Below are positions 37,728-49,489 of a stretch of DNA of 64,000 nt, one piece after another. Position 1 is the stretch's first letter; each line of letters opens with the position of its first letter. The DNA is from Mortierella alpina. Its lineage: Eukaryota > Mortierellomycota > Mortierellomycetes > Mortierellales > Mortierellaceae. Made by a program: the position numbers and the translations under genes. The stretch spans positions 744,001 to 808,000 of the forward strand of contig JANATF010000009.1 of the NCBI GenBank assembly GCA_029449245.1, read 5' to 3'. The notes under the pieces are model-generated. The model had not been told where the DNA came from. It was given only the letters and a program-made list of their open reading frames with translations, and made no database searches.

Positions 37728-39095
37728 ATGCAACTTTTCGCATATCGCGCGGTCTGGGACCCCGTCTTTTCTGCGGGGGTAGGACAAATACCATACCGTG
37801 ACACATGGGCGCAAACCGAAGCAACGCTCTACAGAGCATTCTGCGGAGCACAAGGAGCCGAGAGATAAAAAAAAAGAGGGCACGAAGGGTGCAAAGTTAG
37901 GGGGTTGAAACAACATCATTGAACACAAGGAGGTGTGTCGTGTATTGTCTATACTTCGGTCCAGGATGATGAGAGATGTGTAAGTAAGACTTGCAAGTTT
38001 CGCTATTCTTCCCAGCTGCTTTTTTTCACCCCTATTTTTGATGATATCTTCTCGCGTGTGTGGTTCAGCCTTTGAGGCAAGTCAAAATGGTTCTATTGCT
38101 TATCGCCCTCTAAAGCTCTCGTATGCAGGATGGGTTGAACACGCGCTCCAGTTGTGCATGCACAAAACATTGAAGGACAGACAAGGCAAAAATCGCGAAA
38201 AGATGCATGGATTCGGCTTCTACCGTTCTTTGGGATAGCAAGGTTGTCCAGTCCAGTCCCACCCCCTTTGACGCCTGCATTCATGCTGCTAGCATAATCA
38301 TACACTGTCCTTCACATTGATTTTTTCTCAGCCGGTTCAACAAAAAACAAACCAAACAAGGAATAAGCCAACGGGAGAGACCAACGACGCCATGTCGCGC
38401 TTGTAAATTGTTGAGATACTCTCAGTGCCGTGGACAATGGCAGTCTCTAGAGCGACGTGAGCAATTAAGTGTCCTCGTGCCAAGATCATGCCTCGCGGTT
38501 CTGAGCCTCCTTCCCACTACCGGGCTGTAAGTGCAAGAAAATGCGAAGATCGATAGCGTCTGTTATTCCAGGATTCAAGGAACTCGGTCAGGAGGGAGGG
38601 GAAAGGGAAAAAGACCATGTGGCAGCTGATCCGACTCCCAGGAAAGAGCGCCTGTTTTTGCACCAGTACATGATGTACCGCACATGTTGTATCTCTATAT
38701 GAACATGGGCGATAGTAAGATCATCATGGCCATGAGCGCATGAGACGGGCGGAATAGGGGAATGGGAAGTGCGAAAAGGACGCTTTCATTCTCGCCTTCA
38801 TTTTTCCCATACTGCGGGCACGGTGAGGACGGTGGATAATGGGCATGGCAAAGGGGACAGGGAAGCTTTTGTATCATAGGATCAAGAGAGACATGATCAC
38901 GCCTGCACTGCAAACCGCATTAGCGTGTCTTCCCTCTTCATTATCACCCCTCACCACGGCACGGCTGTCAAGAGCAGAGAAGGACAGAGATGCCGACCTG
39001 TGCTTGTTTGTCTTTTCTCGCTTTGGATGCTCTTTATCGCCGTTCTTCTCTCTCTCTTTCCCTCTCTCTCTTTCTCTCACTCTCTCTCTCTCTCG

Positions 39096-39097
<2 letters not shown>

Positions 39098-39175
<78 letters not shown>
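39098..39175. repeat. (CT)n microsatellite, about 78 bases uninterrupted
   Basis: A pure CT run of about 39 units lies inside a wider impure pyrimidine tract (about 39045-39262). It generates long artefactual open frames in all six frames. Confidence 0.95.
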
Positions 39176-39177
<2 letters not shown>

Positions 39178-39497
39178 CTTCCTCTCTTTCTCTCTCTCTC
39201 TTTCTCTCTCGTTCTCTCGCTTTTCTCCCTCTTTCTCCCTCTTTCTCTCTCTCTTCCCATCTTGTTCCCTTTCTCGTCCTCCGATCTGGATCTGGTCTTT
39301 CCTCGCGAAAAGCTGGCTTGCATCCATTGGGGCACTGGTCGAAACACTGGTCGAAACACGTTGGTTTAGAAAAAAAAGTCGACAGCGCTATTTCAAAACC
39401 CAAGGTACGGTTCAGATGCGCTGTTGCGCTACTCGCTTGCTGACCCCATGTCCTGCGTGAATGCTCTCTCCTTCCACCTGTCCCTCCCCCCTCATGC

Positions 39498-39590
39498 ACT
39501 CTCATACACTCTCATACACTCATACTCCCATACTCCCATACTCTCAAACTCTCAAACTCTCGTACTCTCATACTCTCTCTCGTTTATTCC
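39498..39590. repeat. CTCATAC/CTCAAACT pyrimidine-rich minisatellite
   Basis: Short tandem units (CTCATACA, CCCATACT, CTCAAACT) repeat with variation across about 90 bases, followed by more CT-rich sequence. Confidence 0.8.
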
Positions 39591-40733
39591 TTCTCGCAGC
39601 CTCGCTCTCTCCTCCTTCCTTTCCTTCCTTCCCTTCGCTCTCTTTTCATTCCGCTCCTCTTTGCGCCTCTCCTTCTGATTTCATCTTACTCCTCTGTACC
39701 TTTCTCTTCGTCTGCACAACCCTCCTCTTTCTCTCTCTCTCTCTCACACACTCACTCACTCTCTCTCTCTCTCTTCAACAAATATCCCGCACGATTCGCT
39801 TCTATCTTCACCCCACGCAGCCTGACCTATCCTGACAACAAACCCTGTCCACCGTTATCAACCTTCTTTTGCTGCAGCTCCGTCGCCGCGCCTCTTTCAT
39901 TCCTTCCAGCGCTTCTGCTCCTCTCTGGCTTCCACTCTTGCCTCGCTTTCAGTTTCTGGTTCACCCCGCTTTTGACTTTCTTCCGTCCTTGCTGCTCTCG
40001 TTGGATCAGTCCCTCCCACAGAACGTATTTGTGCCAGTTCTCTTTGACGATTCGTTATTTATTTACACCCGCCTTGTGGACCCGTCGACCCGTCGTACAT
40101 TGGTGCACTTCAGTACCTCATCCTTTTCCCTGTACCTAGGCCTTCTCCCTTTGATACCTCCGGCTCAAACTGTCTCGTCATCCTCTGTGAGGTCTATTCT
40201 GTTTGTTTACGTCCACGCCTTTGTTGTTGTTGTTACAAGTCCGTCTTCATCTGTCCCCCTCCTTCCCCTCACCTCTTTTCCTCCCTGTTGCCCTTGTTGA
40301 GTCTGCCCCTTAGCCTCGTCTCCCTCCTCTTCCACACCATCACAAGACGATCAATTGTTTTATTCTGGAGGACGGGAGAGTAGACTCCACCAGGTGAGAT
40401 ATCCCCGTACCCGTAGCAACGTCTGCCCAGCAGGCATTGAGACTATGGAGTGGGGTGATGTTATCCACAAAATAGCATACAGTTGAGGCTGCATAGGGTG
40501 CGGCGCCGTGTTCAATATCAACCCCCTTCTCTCATAATCTTCATGTCGTCAACCACCCTTTGCATAAATAATAACACCGTTTTCTTTTTTTACCTTTCCC
40601 CTCGTTTGTTTTGCAATTGCCCTGGCTCCATGCATCCAGACAGTTCTTCTTGCAGGCCCCTGTAGAATGTCGTTGGCACAATAACAACCATTCAGGAGCA
40701 CCTCTTTTCCACTGAACCTAATATCTCAAGTCA

Positions 40734-43700
40734 ATGTCGTCTCGCGTCTCATACCAATCGTCTGCTATTCCGCTCCTCCATTCGACCACCAGCGAGGCTG
40801 CACACTCAGCAACCCTCGACTCTGTGACTTTCGCCAACTACAGTCCGCGCCGGATCCAAGCGTGTCTGGACTCGACCATCATGACCTATCTTCAGCAGCA
40901 GCAGCCAACCCAGACACCTGTAGGCCACAAGCACAAGATCGATACTCAGCCGAATACTAGTCACCTGCCCTCGGCTCTTCCCCCACTTGCCGAACCCACC
41001 AATGGAGCTAATACAGCCGTTACACGCGCGCCTAAAGTTCAAACACGACGGGAGGAGCCCATACTCGACAGCAAACACTCGCAAAGGCAGGGGCAGCACT
41101 CTTCGTTCTCAAAACTCGGCACCGATCACAGGCCAGATGAGGACGATAGCGAGTATGATAGCGAGTACAATAGCGAGTTCGGTGAGGACACTGCTCAGGA
41201 CGACGAGGACGACTACGAGGACAGCGAATCGGGCGACAGCGATAGCGACTATGAAAGCGAAAGTGAGGGCGACAGCGGCAACGAGCACGCAGAAGCGGAG
41301 AAATCGAAGTGTGTCCCCGAACGACCTCGTTCTATCGATTCAGTTGCTTACATTACCGTCGACACTTGTCAACGTTCGGAAAACTCTGTCAATTCAACGC
41401 GTGATCAAAGCACCCTGCAGCAAGTTCTGCAAGACCCTGTCAAGCAAATAACCTCAACCCCCGATACTTGGATCTGCCCCCGCGTGGCCCCCACTTCCCC
41501 CGCAGGCAGCAGTGGCAGTAGCGGCGGTAGGAGTCTTCAGAGTAACAGTTCCTCTTTTGCCAGAGAGGACGGAAGGTGCAGGCTGATGGCCATCAAGGAG
41601 GAAACGGTGCACGCGGACACGTTTCACCGACAATCGCCACGGCCGCCTCGCTGGAGCGCAGAGAAGACCCTCAGTGACACTTCTTTGTCAGGTTCGCATG
41701 GCTCAAGGATATTGACGCAGCACGATAAACGCACCTCGCCTAAATTTCACCCTTCTAGCGGTTTGTCGCCAGCTATTCTTCCCCATGTGGCGAAAGCGCG
41801 AATGGTACCCTACATGGACGATGAGGACGAGGATGATTACGACGAGGGCTCCGAGGACTACGATGAGGATGATGTGGATGAGGACGATGAGGAGGACTAT
41901 GACGAGGATGAGGACTTTTCGTATTCTGAGGAGGACGAGGACGAAGACGAGGAAGAAGACAGCTCACTCACGGATAACCAATATGGTGCAAGAGGCAAAC
42001 CAGGGGCGAGGCAGTCGACTCATCATCATTCGCGCTCAGGATACCCACATTATCGGTCCACCCGACTGGATGAGAACTATCTGCAAAGGAAAGCTATAAC
42101 CCAGCAAGTTGTGCGTCGTTCGAGCCTTACAGCTTTGTTTGACGAAGCAACCCAGCCAGAGATTCGGCCTCGGAATTTAACCACGCATTTCACCGGATCA
42201 CACTCAGGAATGCAACCACGACATAATGGCGCAACAGCACGTCGCCCCGCTCTCTCAAATGTCTGGACAGACGGCGGTGCTACTCAGAATCCCTCGCAGC
42301 TTTCAGAGTCCGAAGACAGGGCCGCTATGCCGGACGTCAAACTGACTGTCGATAATCTTATTCCAGGACAGCATCGCCAGATTTTGGAGTCGTATTCCGC
42401 TCTCAATTCGCAGGAGCCCAACCGACCACGTCGAACGGATTCTGGAGTTGAGGTCAAGCTGTCTCCTCATTTGCAGCGTGCTTCCACTAGTGACAACAAC
42501 AGCTCCGAGGACAGAAAGGTGCATCGTTTTACCGTAAGCGTCGTCAGCAGCAAGCCTTCATCCGCGCTGCAGGACACTACAACTAAGGCAGCAAGTCAGG
42601 GGTCTTCCGTCGTTATTGCTCCCACGCACCATTCAAGAACGAAATCGGACGGCAACATTTCAAATCAGGGACAGCTGCCTCTTGCCAGTTCTTCTTTAAC
42701 AAGTACTATCATCGATGGTACTCGATCAGTCGGAACATCGAGCGGGTCTGGCTCATCACAAACGAGACTATACATCAAGTCATCCATCAGCTGTCACACT
42801 CTTCCTCGCGCAGCGGGTAAGCGTGCGGGACGAAAGCATGTATCGTGGCACCACTCGCTATTTCCAACTGAGCGTGTCCTCCGAGTAAAGCCTAGCCTTC
42901 CCAGTCTCTCGACCGTTGCCGCAGAGTCCGCGAAGGCCACTCTGTCCCAGCTGCCAAGCATCCCTGTCATGGCCAGAGACAACGTCAAAGATTTTCATCA
43001 ATCTATCCGTAGCTTGCGCGCACTATCAAGGGATGAAATCACGAAGATGAGCTACAAGCAGCAAGGACGGCAGGAGCTCATGTCCCCTATACCAATTTCC
43101 AAGTCGGCTGTCGACTCCATTCCCTGGTGGAGCCCCTCACGATGGCTCAAACACAGTGCCACCGTTGATAAGAGACATTGGAAGGTATGCTATGTAGTAA
43201 ATAACTACTCCCTCCTTGAGGTAGTAATTGTTTACATTCATCTCTAACATACGACCCTTATCTCACTTATGCGACTCAATAGCCCGATTCTTCTCGCGAA
43301 TCTTGTGCGTTTTGCTTCGCCCCCTTCCACCGTATCACCAATCCGCGGCATCACTGTCGCAAATGCGGCGACCTATTTTGTGGAAAATGTGCAAGTGCAG
43401 AGATCCTTATGGATGCGAAGAACTGTGTCTATGTTCAACAATCTCAGCTTGCGCGTTGGTCACGGAGGGTCGATATTCAACGCCACAACCTATGGATAGA
43501 CACCCTTCCTCAGCTCCATCCTGTTCGAACTGCAGTCGAATCGGCACTGGTATCTGGTGTCTCGGGGACAGACGGCCATGGATCTGTTGGCCATTCGGGT
43601 GGCATGAGCAATGGCTTCGGGAGCACGGGCCTTCGTGGCTCGGTGGGTAGTGCCAGTGGCAGTGGTAGGCGTGGATCATGGCAAATGGGACCAGCTGCCA

Positions 43701-44593
43701 TCAAGAAATCCCGCCTTAGTATATTTGGCCTCTTTGGCAATGGTCCGCCAGGAACTGCATCGGTAACCGCAGGAAATACGCCTAACACTGGTTCCGATTC
43801 TCGACGAGGCAGCATGGACCTTGCCAATGCCGAAACTGTATTTGCCAGCCACTATGGTCACCTTCAGCCGCATTCCCAAAACGCAGGAGCGTATACGTTT
43901 TCTACGGGCAGACGGTCTAGCTCGTCCTCTATTCTTCGAAGCAACACGCTCAGTGGTCCAAGCCATTTAGTGATGTCAAGTGGACCCCACAACTCTAACG
44001 AAGGCTCGTCAACACCCATCGCCATGTCCCGAAGGATGAGTTCTGGAGGCGTAGGGAAAATTTGTTTGGCCAGGATATGCGTTGGGTGTGAACGAGAGCT
44101 TCTCAAACCGGTGCCAAGATGCACTTCCATTGCCAGATATTATGGATCACTCAACTCTCGGAATGGCTATCGAAGACAGGGTCACGGATACTCCAGTCTT
44201 GGTCCGCACGCTGGCAGACTGCATCCTCATGCCCATTCTCATGCAGGACCACCCCCGGGCTTTCAACATCCTATGGACGATATTGACCCCATCGGAACTG
44301 GAAATCATGCTTACCACTCTAATGGAGTCCGGCGGCATTCTCCTCTGCGACCGACCAGTTATATGGCACAGGTGAACGGCCACCATGACAACCACCCCAA
44401 CGATCAAGCTTATTACGACGGCGGGCCAAGAGGTGGCCGTGAACACTGTGCTGGTGCAGGCTGGAACCCTAGAGATGAACCTGTAGGCCCGCATGGCGAG
44501 TCCAGATACCACCCCAGCGTCTTGACATTCCAGGAGCAGCAGCTCCATTATACCCAGCAGACCCAGGGGCCTTTGTGCCGCGAGATGTGTTGA
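40734..44593 (+). CDS. Large acidic FYVE zinc-finger protein
   Basis: Two exons (40734..43184, 43283..44593) give 1253 residues. The first ~800 residues are disordered, with two acidic Asp/Glu/Ser/Tyr tracts (around 138-190 and 358-415). The splice joins HWK to PDSSRESC, restoring a FYVE finger: the W-x-P-D motif, C825-x2-C828, RHHCRKCG (839-846) and C850-x2-C853. The last Cys pair expected about 20 residues later is not there. The best candidate, RICVGC (C1083, C1086), lies some 230 residues downstream after a Gly/Ser-rich insert. FYVE domains bind phosphatidylinositol 3-phosphate on endosomes or vacuoles. The tail is His/Pro/Gly rich. A Pib2-like role is possible, not shown. The 3' end may continue in a further exon near 44760. 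Confidence 0.8.
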
Positions 44594-44989
44594 CCTTGAG
44601 AATAAATTGATATCTTCGCATATGTGTGCACACCAAAGACCCTTAAGGCATTTCCAGCATATCATTCTGGCACTGGCGGGGACAGCTCACTCTTTCTTTT
44701 TCAATCTAATTAACAAGAAAAATGTAAATATCACGTGACAGCTTATCTAACGCTCCCAGGATGCCGGCTGCGATCTGTCATCCATCGCCTTACAGCCAGG
44801 CAGGAATCCATCCATCGCCATACGCCGCATCCATGGAATACAACGCCTCATTGGACCGAATGACAATACGGATGGGCTTTCATGAGGACTCTGGACAGAT
44901 CTACGGAGAGAGGAGATGCGTTAGAGCCTTGATCTGTCTGGATTTTGACACTAACCTATTGGCAACTGTCTTTCTTTGACTTATAGCAA
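44594..44989. other. Spacer before RPS2, with possible extra FYVE exon
   Basis: These 396 bases include an E-box and a stretch (44761-44920) whose plus-strand frame reads HPSPYSQAGIHPSPYAAS, with a repeated HPSPY. It could be a last exon of the FYVE gene or untranslated leader of RPS2. A TTATAG|CAA just before the RPS2 ATG could be a leader-intron acceptor. Confidence 0.3.
44731..44738. promoter_or_regulatory. Palindromic E-box TCACGTGA
   Basis: The full 8-base palindrome TCACGTGA lies about 255 bases upstream of the RPS2 ATG. Such sites bind basic helix-loop-helix factors (Cbf1 type in yeasts). Single occurrence; role inferred from position only. Confidence 0.35.
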
Positions 44990-46424
44990 ATGGCTGACGC
45001 AGCAACGGCCGATACTAGAGGTGAGAACAAAAGGCATCAGGAGAACGCCGACGTCAGGGCTCATATTGGATCTGGATGAGACGTTGACAAGCCGGATGCG
45101 CCCTGGCGATGTTACGGGGAATGGAATGGACGTTGAAACGGCGGGAGTGTAGTGGAAGCACAATGGGTCAAGGATAACTTTATGACACCAGCTATTGGAT
45201 CGCAGGAACTCGTCATGTATTGAAGGAGCAGAGGATGTTGCCCAATTTGCATCTCATACCCTCATGTGTGCTGGGACTCTGTAGCGCTATTGTGGCACAG
45301 GCAACATGCAGGCCTGTGTTAGATGTAATGGGGCAAGCGACCCATCAGACTGCATCGCACATGGATCAACCATCAGTAGTGGATCTGGATTGGACGGAAC
45401 TATGATTGTTTGAAAGAGGCTGGGAACTTGGTTTAAGCTAGAGCCGGACAACATCTCAATATTTGGCAGCTGCCAATATTGTCTTGCAGCGACCTATGGA
45501 GCAGAATATTGTCACTATTGATTGTGATCTCTGAGAACAATCACGTCGAGGACAAAGAGGAGTTATGGTCTACAGTGGACCTGAACAAATCCTGGGCAAA
45601 TAGTTGTCAAAAGTGAGACTATATCTCTATAGCTAACGATACTTTTTTTACAATTCTCTGCAGGACGTGGCGGATTTGGACGCGGACGCGGACGTGGTGG
45701 TGACCGCGGCCGTGGTCGTGGACGTGGACGTGGAGGCAAGGACGAGAAGGAGACCTGGACCCCCGTCACCAAGCTCGGACGTCTCGTTAAGGACCGCAAG
45801 ATCCAGTCGATCGAGCAGATCTACCTGTTCTCTCTCCCCATCAAGGAGTACCAGATTGTCGACTACTTCCTGCCCTCGCTCAAGGACGAGGTCATGAAGA
45901 TTATGCCCGTCCAGAAGCAGACCCGTGCCGGTCAGCGCACCCGCTTCAAGGCTTTCGTTGTCATTGGTGACTCCAACGGTCACGTCGGTCTTGGTGTCAA
46001 GTGCTCCAAGGAGGTCGCCACCGCCATCCGCGGTGCCATCATCCTCGCCAAGCTCTCGGTCATCCCCGTCCGTCGTGGTTTCTGGGGTGCCATTTTGGGA
46101 GAGGCCCACACCGTTCCCTGCAAGGTTACCGGCAAGTGCGGTTCCGCCGTCACCCGTTTGGTCCCTGCTCCCCGCGGTACCGGCATCGTCGCTGCCCCCG
46201 TCCCCAAGAAGCTTCTCCAGCTCGCTGGTGTCACTGACTGCTACACCCAGGCTTTCGGTTCCACCCGCACCTTGGGCAACTTTGTCAAGGCCACCTTCGC
46301 TGCCATTGGTAACACCTACAGCTACTTGACCCCCGATCTCTGGACCGAGACCAAGTTCACCATGTCGCCTTACCAGCAGTACACCGACTTCTTGGCCAAG
46401 CCCCAGGACAAGCGTCGCGCTTAA
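44990..46424 (+). CDS. RPS2: 40S ribosomal protein S2 (uS5)
   Basis: Two exons (44990..45020, 45664..46424) give 263 residues. Exon 1 encodes only [10 protein letters not shown] plus one base. Exon 2 opens with an Arg-Gly repeat ([15 protein letters not shown]), the target of arginine methylation in other eukaryotes. The uS5 core follows: [50 protein letters not shown] and [19 protein letters not shown]. It sits at the entrance of the mRNA channel of the small subunit and supports decoding accuracy. Codon use is highly biased (GGT, CGT, AAG, GTC), as expected for a top-expressed gene. The 643-base first intron is several times longer than others here. Confidence 0.98.
45021..45663 (+). other. 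Long first intron of RPS2
   Basis: It runs from GTGAGA to CTGCAG and is 643 bases against about 80-150 for most introns in the window. It holds a 14-base palindrome (45463-45476, TTGGCAGCTGCCAA). Ribosomal protein introns can host snoRNAs or regulatory elements, but I could not identify clear C/D or H/ACA boxes. Confidence 0.7.
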
Positions 46425-47020
46425 GCGTTGGTACCTTGCCTCTTTTTTTCTCGTTTTGAACGGAAACGTCTCTTTCTTGTTTTGAGAAACAATAAAACGG
46501 AAGCTGTCGCTTTTAAAATAGAACTACTTGAACTCGCCTTGAGAAGGTGTCGTTGTGAAATCACCTTCGTGTAGCATTGAATGCGTTGGGTGCACATTGC
46601 AGCGCCTGTTACCGCAGGAGAGGACGGGTAGAGTTCGAGATATGATGTTATGGAGCGTGTGTGAATATGACAGGATACTTCATCGTCACGGAGTCCTGCC
46701 GTGATGATGGAGAAGAGGGTGAAGAGACTACCGATGCGGCACAGGGTGCTCGACTCCGCGCTCGGTGCTGCTAGATCGCACCCCGGACCGATCATTTTTT
46801 TAGCGGGCACAAACTTTGTCTGCAATGCCTTGCCAGTCAGATCGCAAGCCGAGTCCGCCCAATTGCACACCCCACACATACACAGGAAGGCACACGAGCC
46901 GCTTTTGTCGCTCCTCTTTTCTGTTGCACACCGTTCCACATTCGCCCTCCGCCCACCTCTCATCACCACCTCCATCACCTCTCCGTTCGCGCTCATTCAT
47001 ACAAACAGCGACTTGGCATC
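46425..47020. other. Spacer between RPS2 and the kinase-like gene
   Basis: These 596 bases hold the RPS2 3' flank and the promoter and C-rich leader (about 46860-46990) of the next gene. No further gene is seen. Confidence 0.45.
46491..46496 (+). terminator. Poly(A) signal AATAAA, RPS2
   Basis: The hexamer lies about 67 bases after the RPS2 stop, following a T-rich stretch. Confidence 0.65.
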
Positions 47021-48862
47021 ATGGCACCAAAGGAACACGGACAGAGCACAACCGACGTTCGCAAGGGGTAATTCATCTTTTCTATGCTCGCATTTGCCTG
47101 TCCTTTTTGTTCTGGATGCAACGCAGACTCACGTCGGCTCCTGACCTCCTAGATACCAACTGGAGCCACAGCACCTTGAACCATACCTTCTCAAGACTGT
47201 CCCTGGATTCGCAGTTCCCGTGAAGGTATCGCAGTTTAAGCTAGGCCAAAGTAACCCAACGTACCTCCTGACCGACGCAAAGTAAGTTGTAGACCGCTGC
47301 TCTTTAACGCCCTGAAAATTTACAGTGCCATCTCGTGCCTCACCCCCTTCTACGAACCTATCTTCATTTCTTATGTCAATGTATGCGCTGTGCACCTGGG
47401 TTGTCGCTGACGTTCCTATTGTGCTAATTAGGAACCAGCGATATGTCCTGCGCAAAAAACCTGCCGGCGCACTGCTGTCATCTACGGCCCACGCCGTTGA
47501 GCGCGAGTACCGGATCTTGAAGGCTCTTGGAGAACAGTCGGATGTTCCTGTGCCCAAGGTTTATACGCTCTGTGAGGATTCATCTGTTATCGGCACGCCT
47601 TTCTACGTAAGTCCACTGGGAACTGGGATTATCATTTGGAGCAGAAAGCGCAAAAGCGACACTGGTAAGTATCATGACCATACTTCTAAACAGCCTTTTA
47701 TCCCATATACGAATGTATTTATCAAAATAATATAGGTTATGGAGTTCTTGCAGGGCCGCATCTTTTCGGATGTGACATTGTCAAAGTTGCCCTATGAAGA
47801 GCGCAACCTCTGGTAAGCAAACGAATCCAGGCACGACGTTACTGCTTATACGGCAGATGAAGTTGTTTTCTCTTGACAATTAACACCTAATCTATGCGGT
47901 TCAAATCACACTTCGTTCAGCTGGATTTCAGCCATTGATACGCTGGCCAAGCTGCACAAAGTTGATCATGTCGCTATCGGCCTTGCATCATATGGCAAGC
48001 CTGTCGGTTTTTATCGTCGTCAGATTGCCTCTCTGAGTAAGGTATCGGCTGCTCAGGCTGCAGCTAAGGATGCCGATGGCGTCGAAGTCGGACCAATTGC
48101 AGGCATGGAGGAGTTGGCGACGTGGTTCAAGAAATATGAGGTCAAGGACTCGACTTCAATTGTCCACGGCGATTACAAGGTAAGAAGATCATGGCCAGTA
48201 AGGTCAGGTAGACGTTCAACCTCGAAACAGCCCCTAACTAAGCGATGCCTGGCTTTCACTTGACCCTTCATATCCATCTCCAATGCTAGATGGATAATCT
48301 GGTGTTCCATCCTACTGAGCCTCGTGTCATCGGAATTCTTGACTGGGAGCTGTCGACCATCGGCCATCCATTCTCCGACCTGGCTAACTTGGTGAACCCG
48401 TACTATGTCCCAGCTTTAGAAGGTAGTCCAATGGGTGGGCTCAAGGGCATCGCCGATAAGGACTTGCCTATACCACCAGTGAACACGCTCTTGGAGCGCT
48501 ACTGCCAGCAGACGTCGAGGCCCTACCCGATCGAAAACTGGATGTTCTGCATTGCATTCTCCTTCTTCAGAGTAAGGGAACTCCGGCTATTCACATGTGC
48601 AAAAGACAATATATCGGGCTTTTTCGCAGTGAAATGACTCTGACCTCCATACTCTCGCTTTTTTTTTTGGGTGCATGGTGATGATCGGGAATAGCTGGCC
48701 GTAATTTTGCATGGGATCAAAGCCCGAGTCGCACGTGGCCAGGCAAGTTCTGCAGAAGCTGTGGTCTATGCCGCGCTCGTGGACTCAGTCGCTGGACTAG
48801 CCATTGAAATCTCAAAGGAGGAAGGGCAGACGAGTGGACAAGCCAGACAGTCAAAACTGTAA
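47021..48862 (+). CDS. APH/ACAD10-11-type kinase-like phosphotransferase
   Basis: Seven exons (47021..47067, 47153..47281, 47432..47606, 47736..47812, 47921..48179, 48290..48571, 48695..48862) give 378 residues. The APH fold is marked by [12 protein letters not shown] (nucleotide loop), YVLRKKPAG (Lys strand), [10 protein letters not shown] (hinge), [16 protein letters not shown] (catalytic loop with Asp and Asn) and [13 protein letters not shown] (metal-binding Asp). This arrangement is that of the kinase half of human ACAD10/ACAD11, which phosphorylate 4-hydroxyacyl-CoAs before beta-oxidation. Here it is a stand-alone protein without the dehydrogenase half. The substrate is inferred from that relationship. 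The last residues QSKL resemble a type 1 peroxisomal signal (SKL), which would fit fatty acid oxidation. All splices are in phase. Confidence 0.9.
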
Positions 48863-49348
48863 CGATAACTGGCTGGGGCGTAAGCAAATGCGCGCTTTAC
48901 CCACGATAGATGGATATCTTTAACGGAAAAGCTGGTAGCTCATGTGAAATAAATGCTGGGAATTCACACGTTCTCGCAAGTACAATAAAGAGCTGTTCGT
49001 GATATGCAGCGCTGCGTGTTTATTTGCGAGTCTTCGAAACGTGCTCAAACTACACGCGATCGTTTGCTCGGTACTACAAAATGTGTGTTGTGGCAAGATG
49101 CGCAACACACATTCTTTCTCTACAGAACAAGAAACTTAGCTTGGGCTCTGATTGCACAAGACTACCCAACAGGGTTCCTCGGTGCCGTACATGTACTCTC
49201 TCACTCTCGATGGAACTGTGCCGGTAGAATGTATGACTGAGTAAACCATTTCATATTCCAAACTTCGCCATGGTGTACATCGACGACCATTTCTGCCTAT
49301 AGTTACGATTGGGTTCAAGAAACCACTTTCCAGCGAGATCTAAGAACG

Positions 49349-49355
49349 TATAAAA
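49349..49355 (+). promoter_or_regulatory. TATA box TATAAAA
   Basis: A clear TATAAAA lies 141 bases upstream of the phosphatase ATG, followed by a C/T-rich leader, the usual arrangement for an inducible fungal gene. Phosphate control is plausible but no PHO-type site was sought successfully. Confidence 0.5.
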
Positions 49356-49401
49356 CGGCCATGAGAAACCCTTTCCACCTTGTTTGACCCTCACCTCACT
49401 C

Positions 49402-49439
49402 CTGCCCTGAGATCCTCCTCCTGCCCTGAGATCCTCCTC
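49402..49439. repeat. 19-base tandem duplication in the 5' leader
   Basis: The unit CTGCCCTGAGATCCTCCTC occurs twice in direct succession, then decays (CTACC). It lies 50-90 bases before the phosphatase start codon. Confidence 0.9.
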
Positions 49440-49489
49440 CTACCACTACAACGCCTTTTCCCGCACTCCAACGTCCTGAGCTTTCTGAA

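Larger units (their letters stand above)
37728..40733. other. 3-kb gene-poor spacer with long pyrimidine leader
   Basis: No protein family is recognisable in either strand. The left 1.3 kb looks like plain intergenic DNA. From about 39035 to 40330 the plus strand is strongly C/T rich, including the CT microsatellite and the CTCATAC minisatellite listed separately. This is probably promoter and 5' leader of the FYVE gene. Long open frames here are by-products of the repeat. Confidence 0.5.
48863..49489. promoter_or_regulatory. Promoter region of the histidine acid phosphatase
   Basis: This spacer of 627 bases starts with a poly(A) hexamer (48948-48953) for the preceding gene. It ends with a TATA box and a C/T-rich leader with a perfect 19-base tandem duplication. 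No gene is seen. Confidence 0.5.

Noticed and set aside
38839-39505. Several long overlapping open frames on both strands rich in Ser-Leu or Arg-Glu repeats
   Set aside because: They are produced by the CT/GA microsatellite, which is free of stops in every frame; no other coding feature.
39869-40300. 143-codon plus-strand open frame in the FYVE leader
   Set aside because: It starts at TTG, has pyrimidine-driven Ser/Leu/Pro/Phe composition, and shows no domain or splice partner.
45405-45535. Possible box C/D snoRNA in the RPS2 intron (ATGATTG ... CTGA)
   Set aside because: The C box is imperfect and no terminal stem could be found by eye; left only as a suggestion to search.
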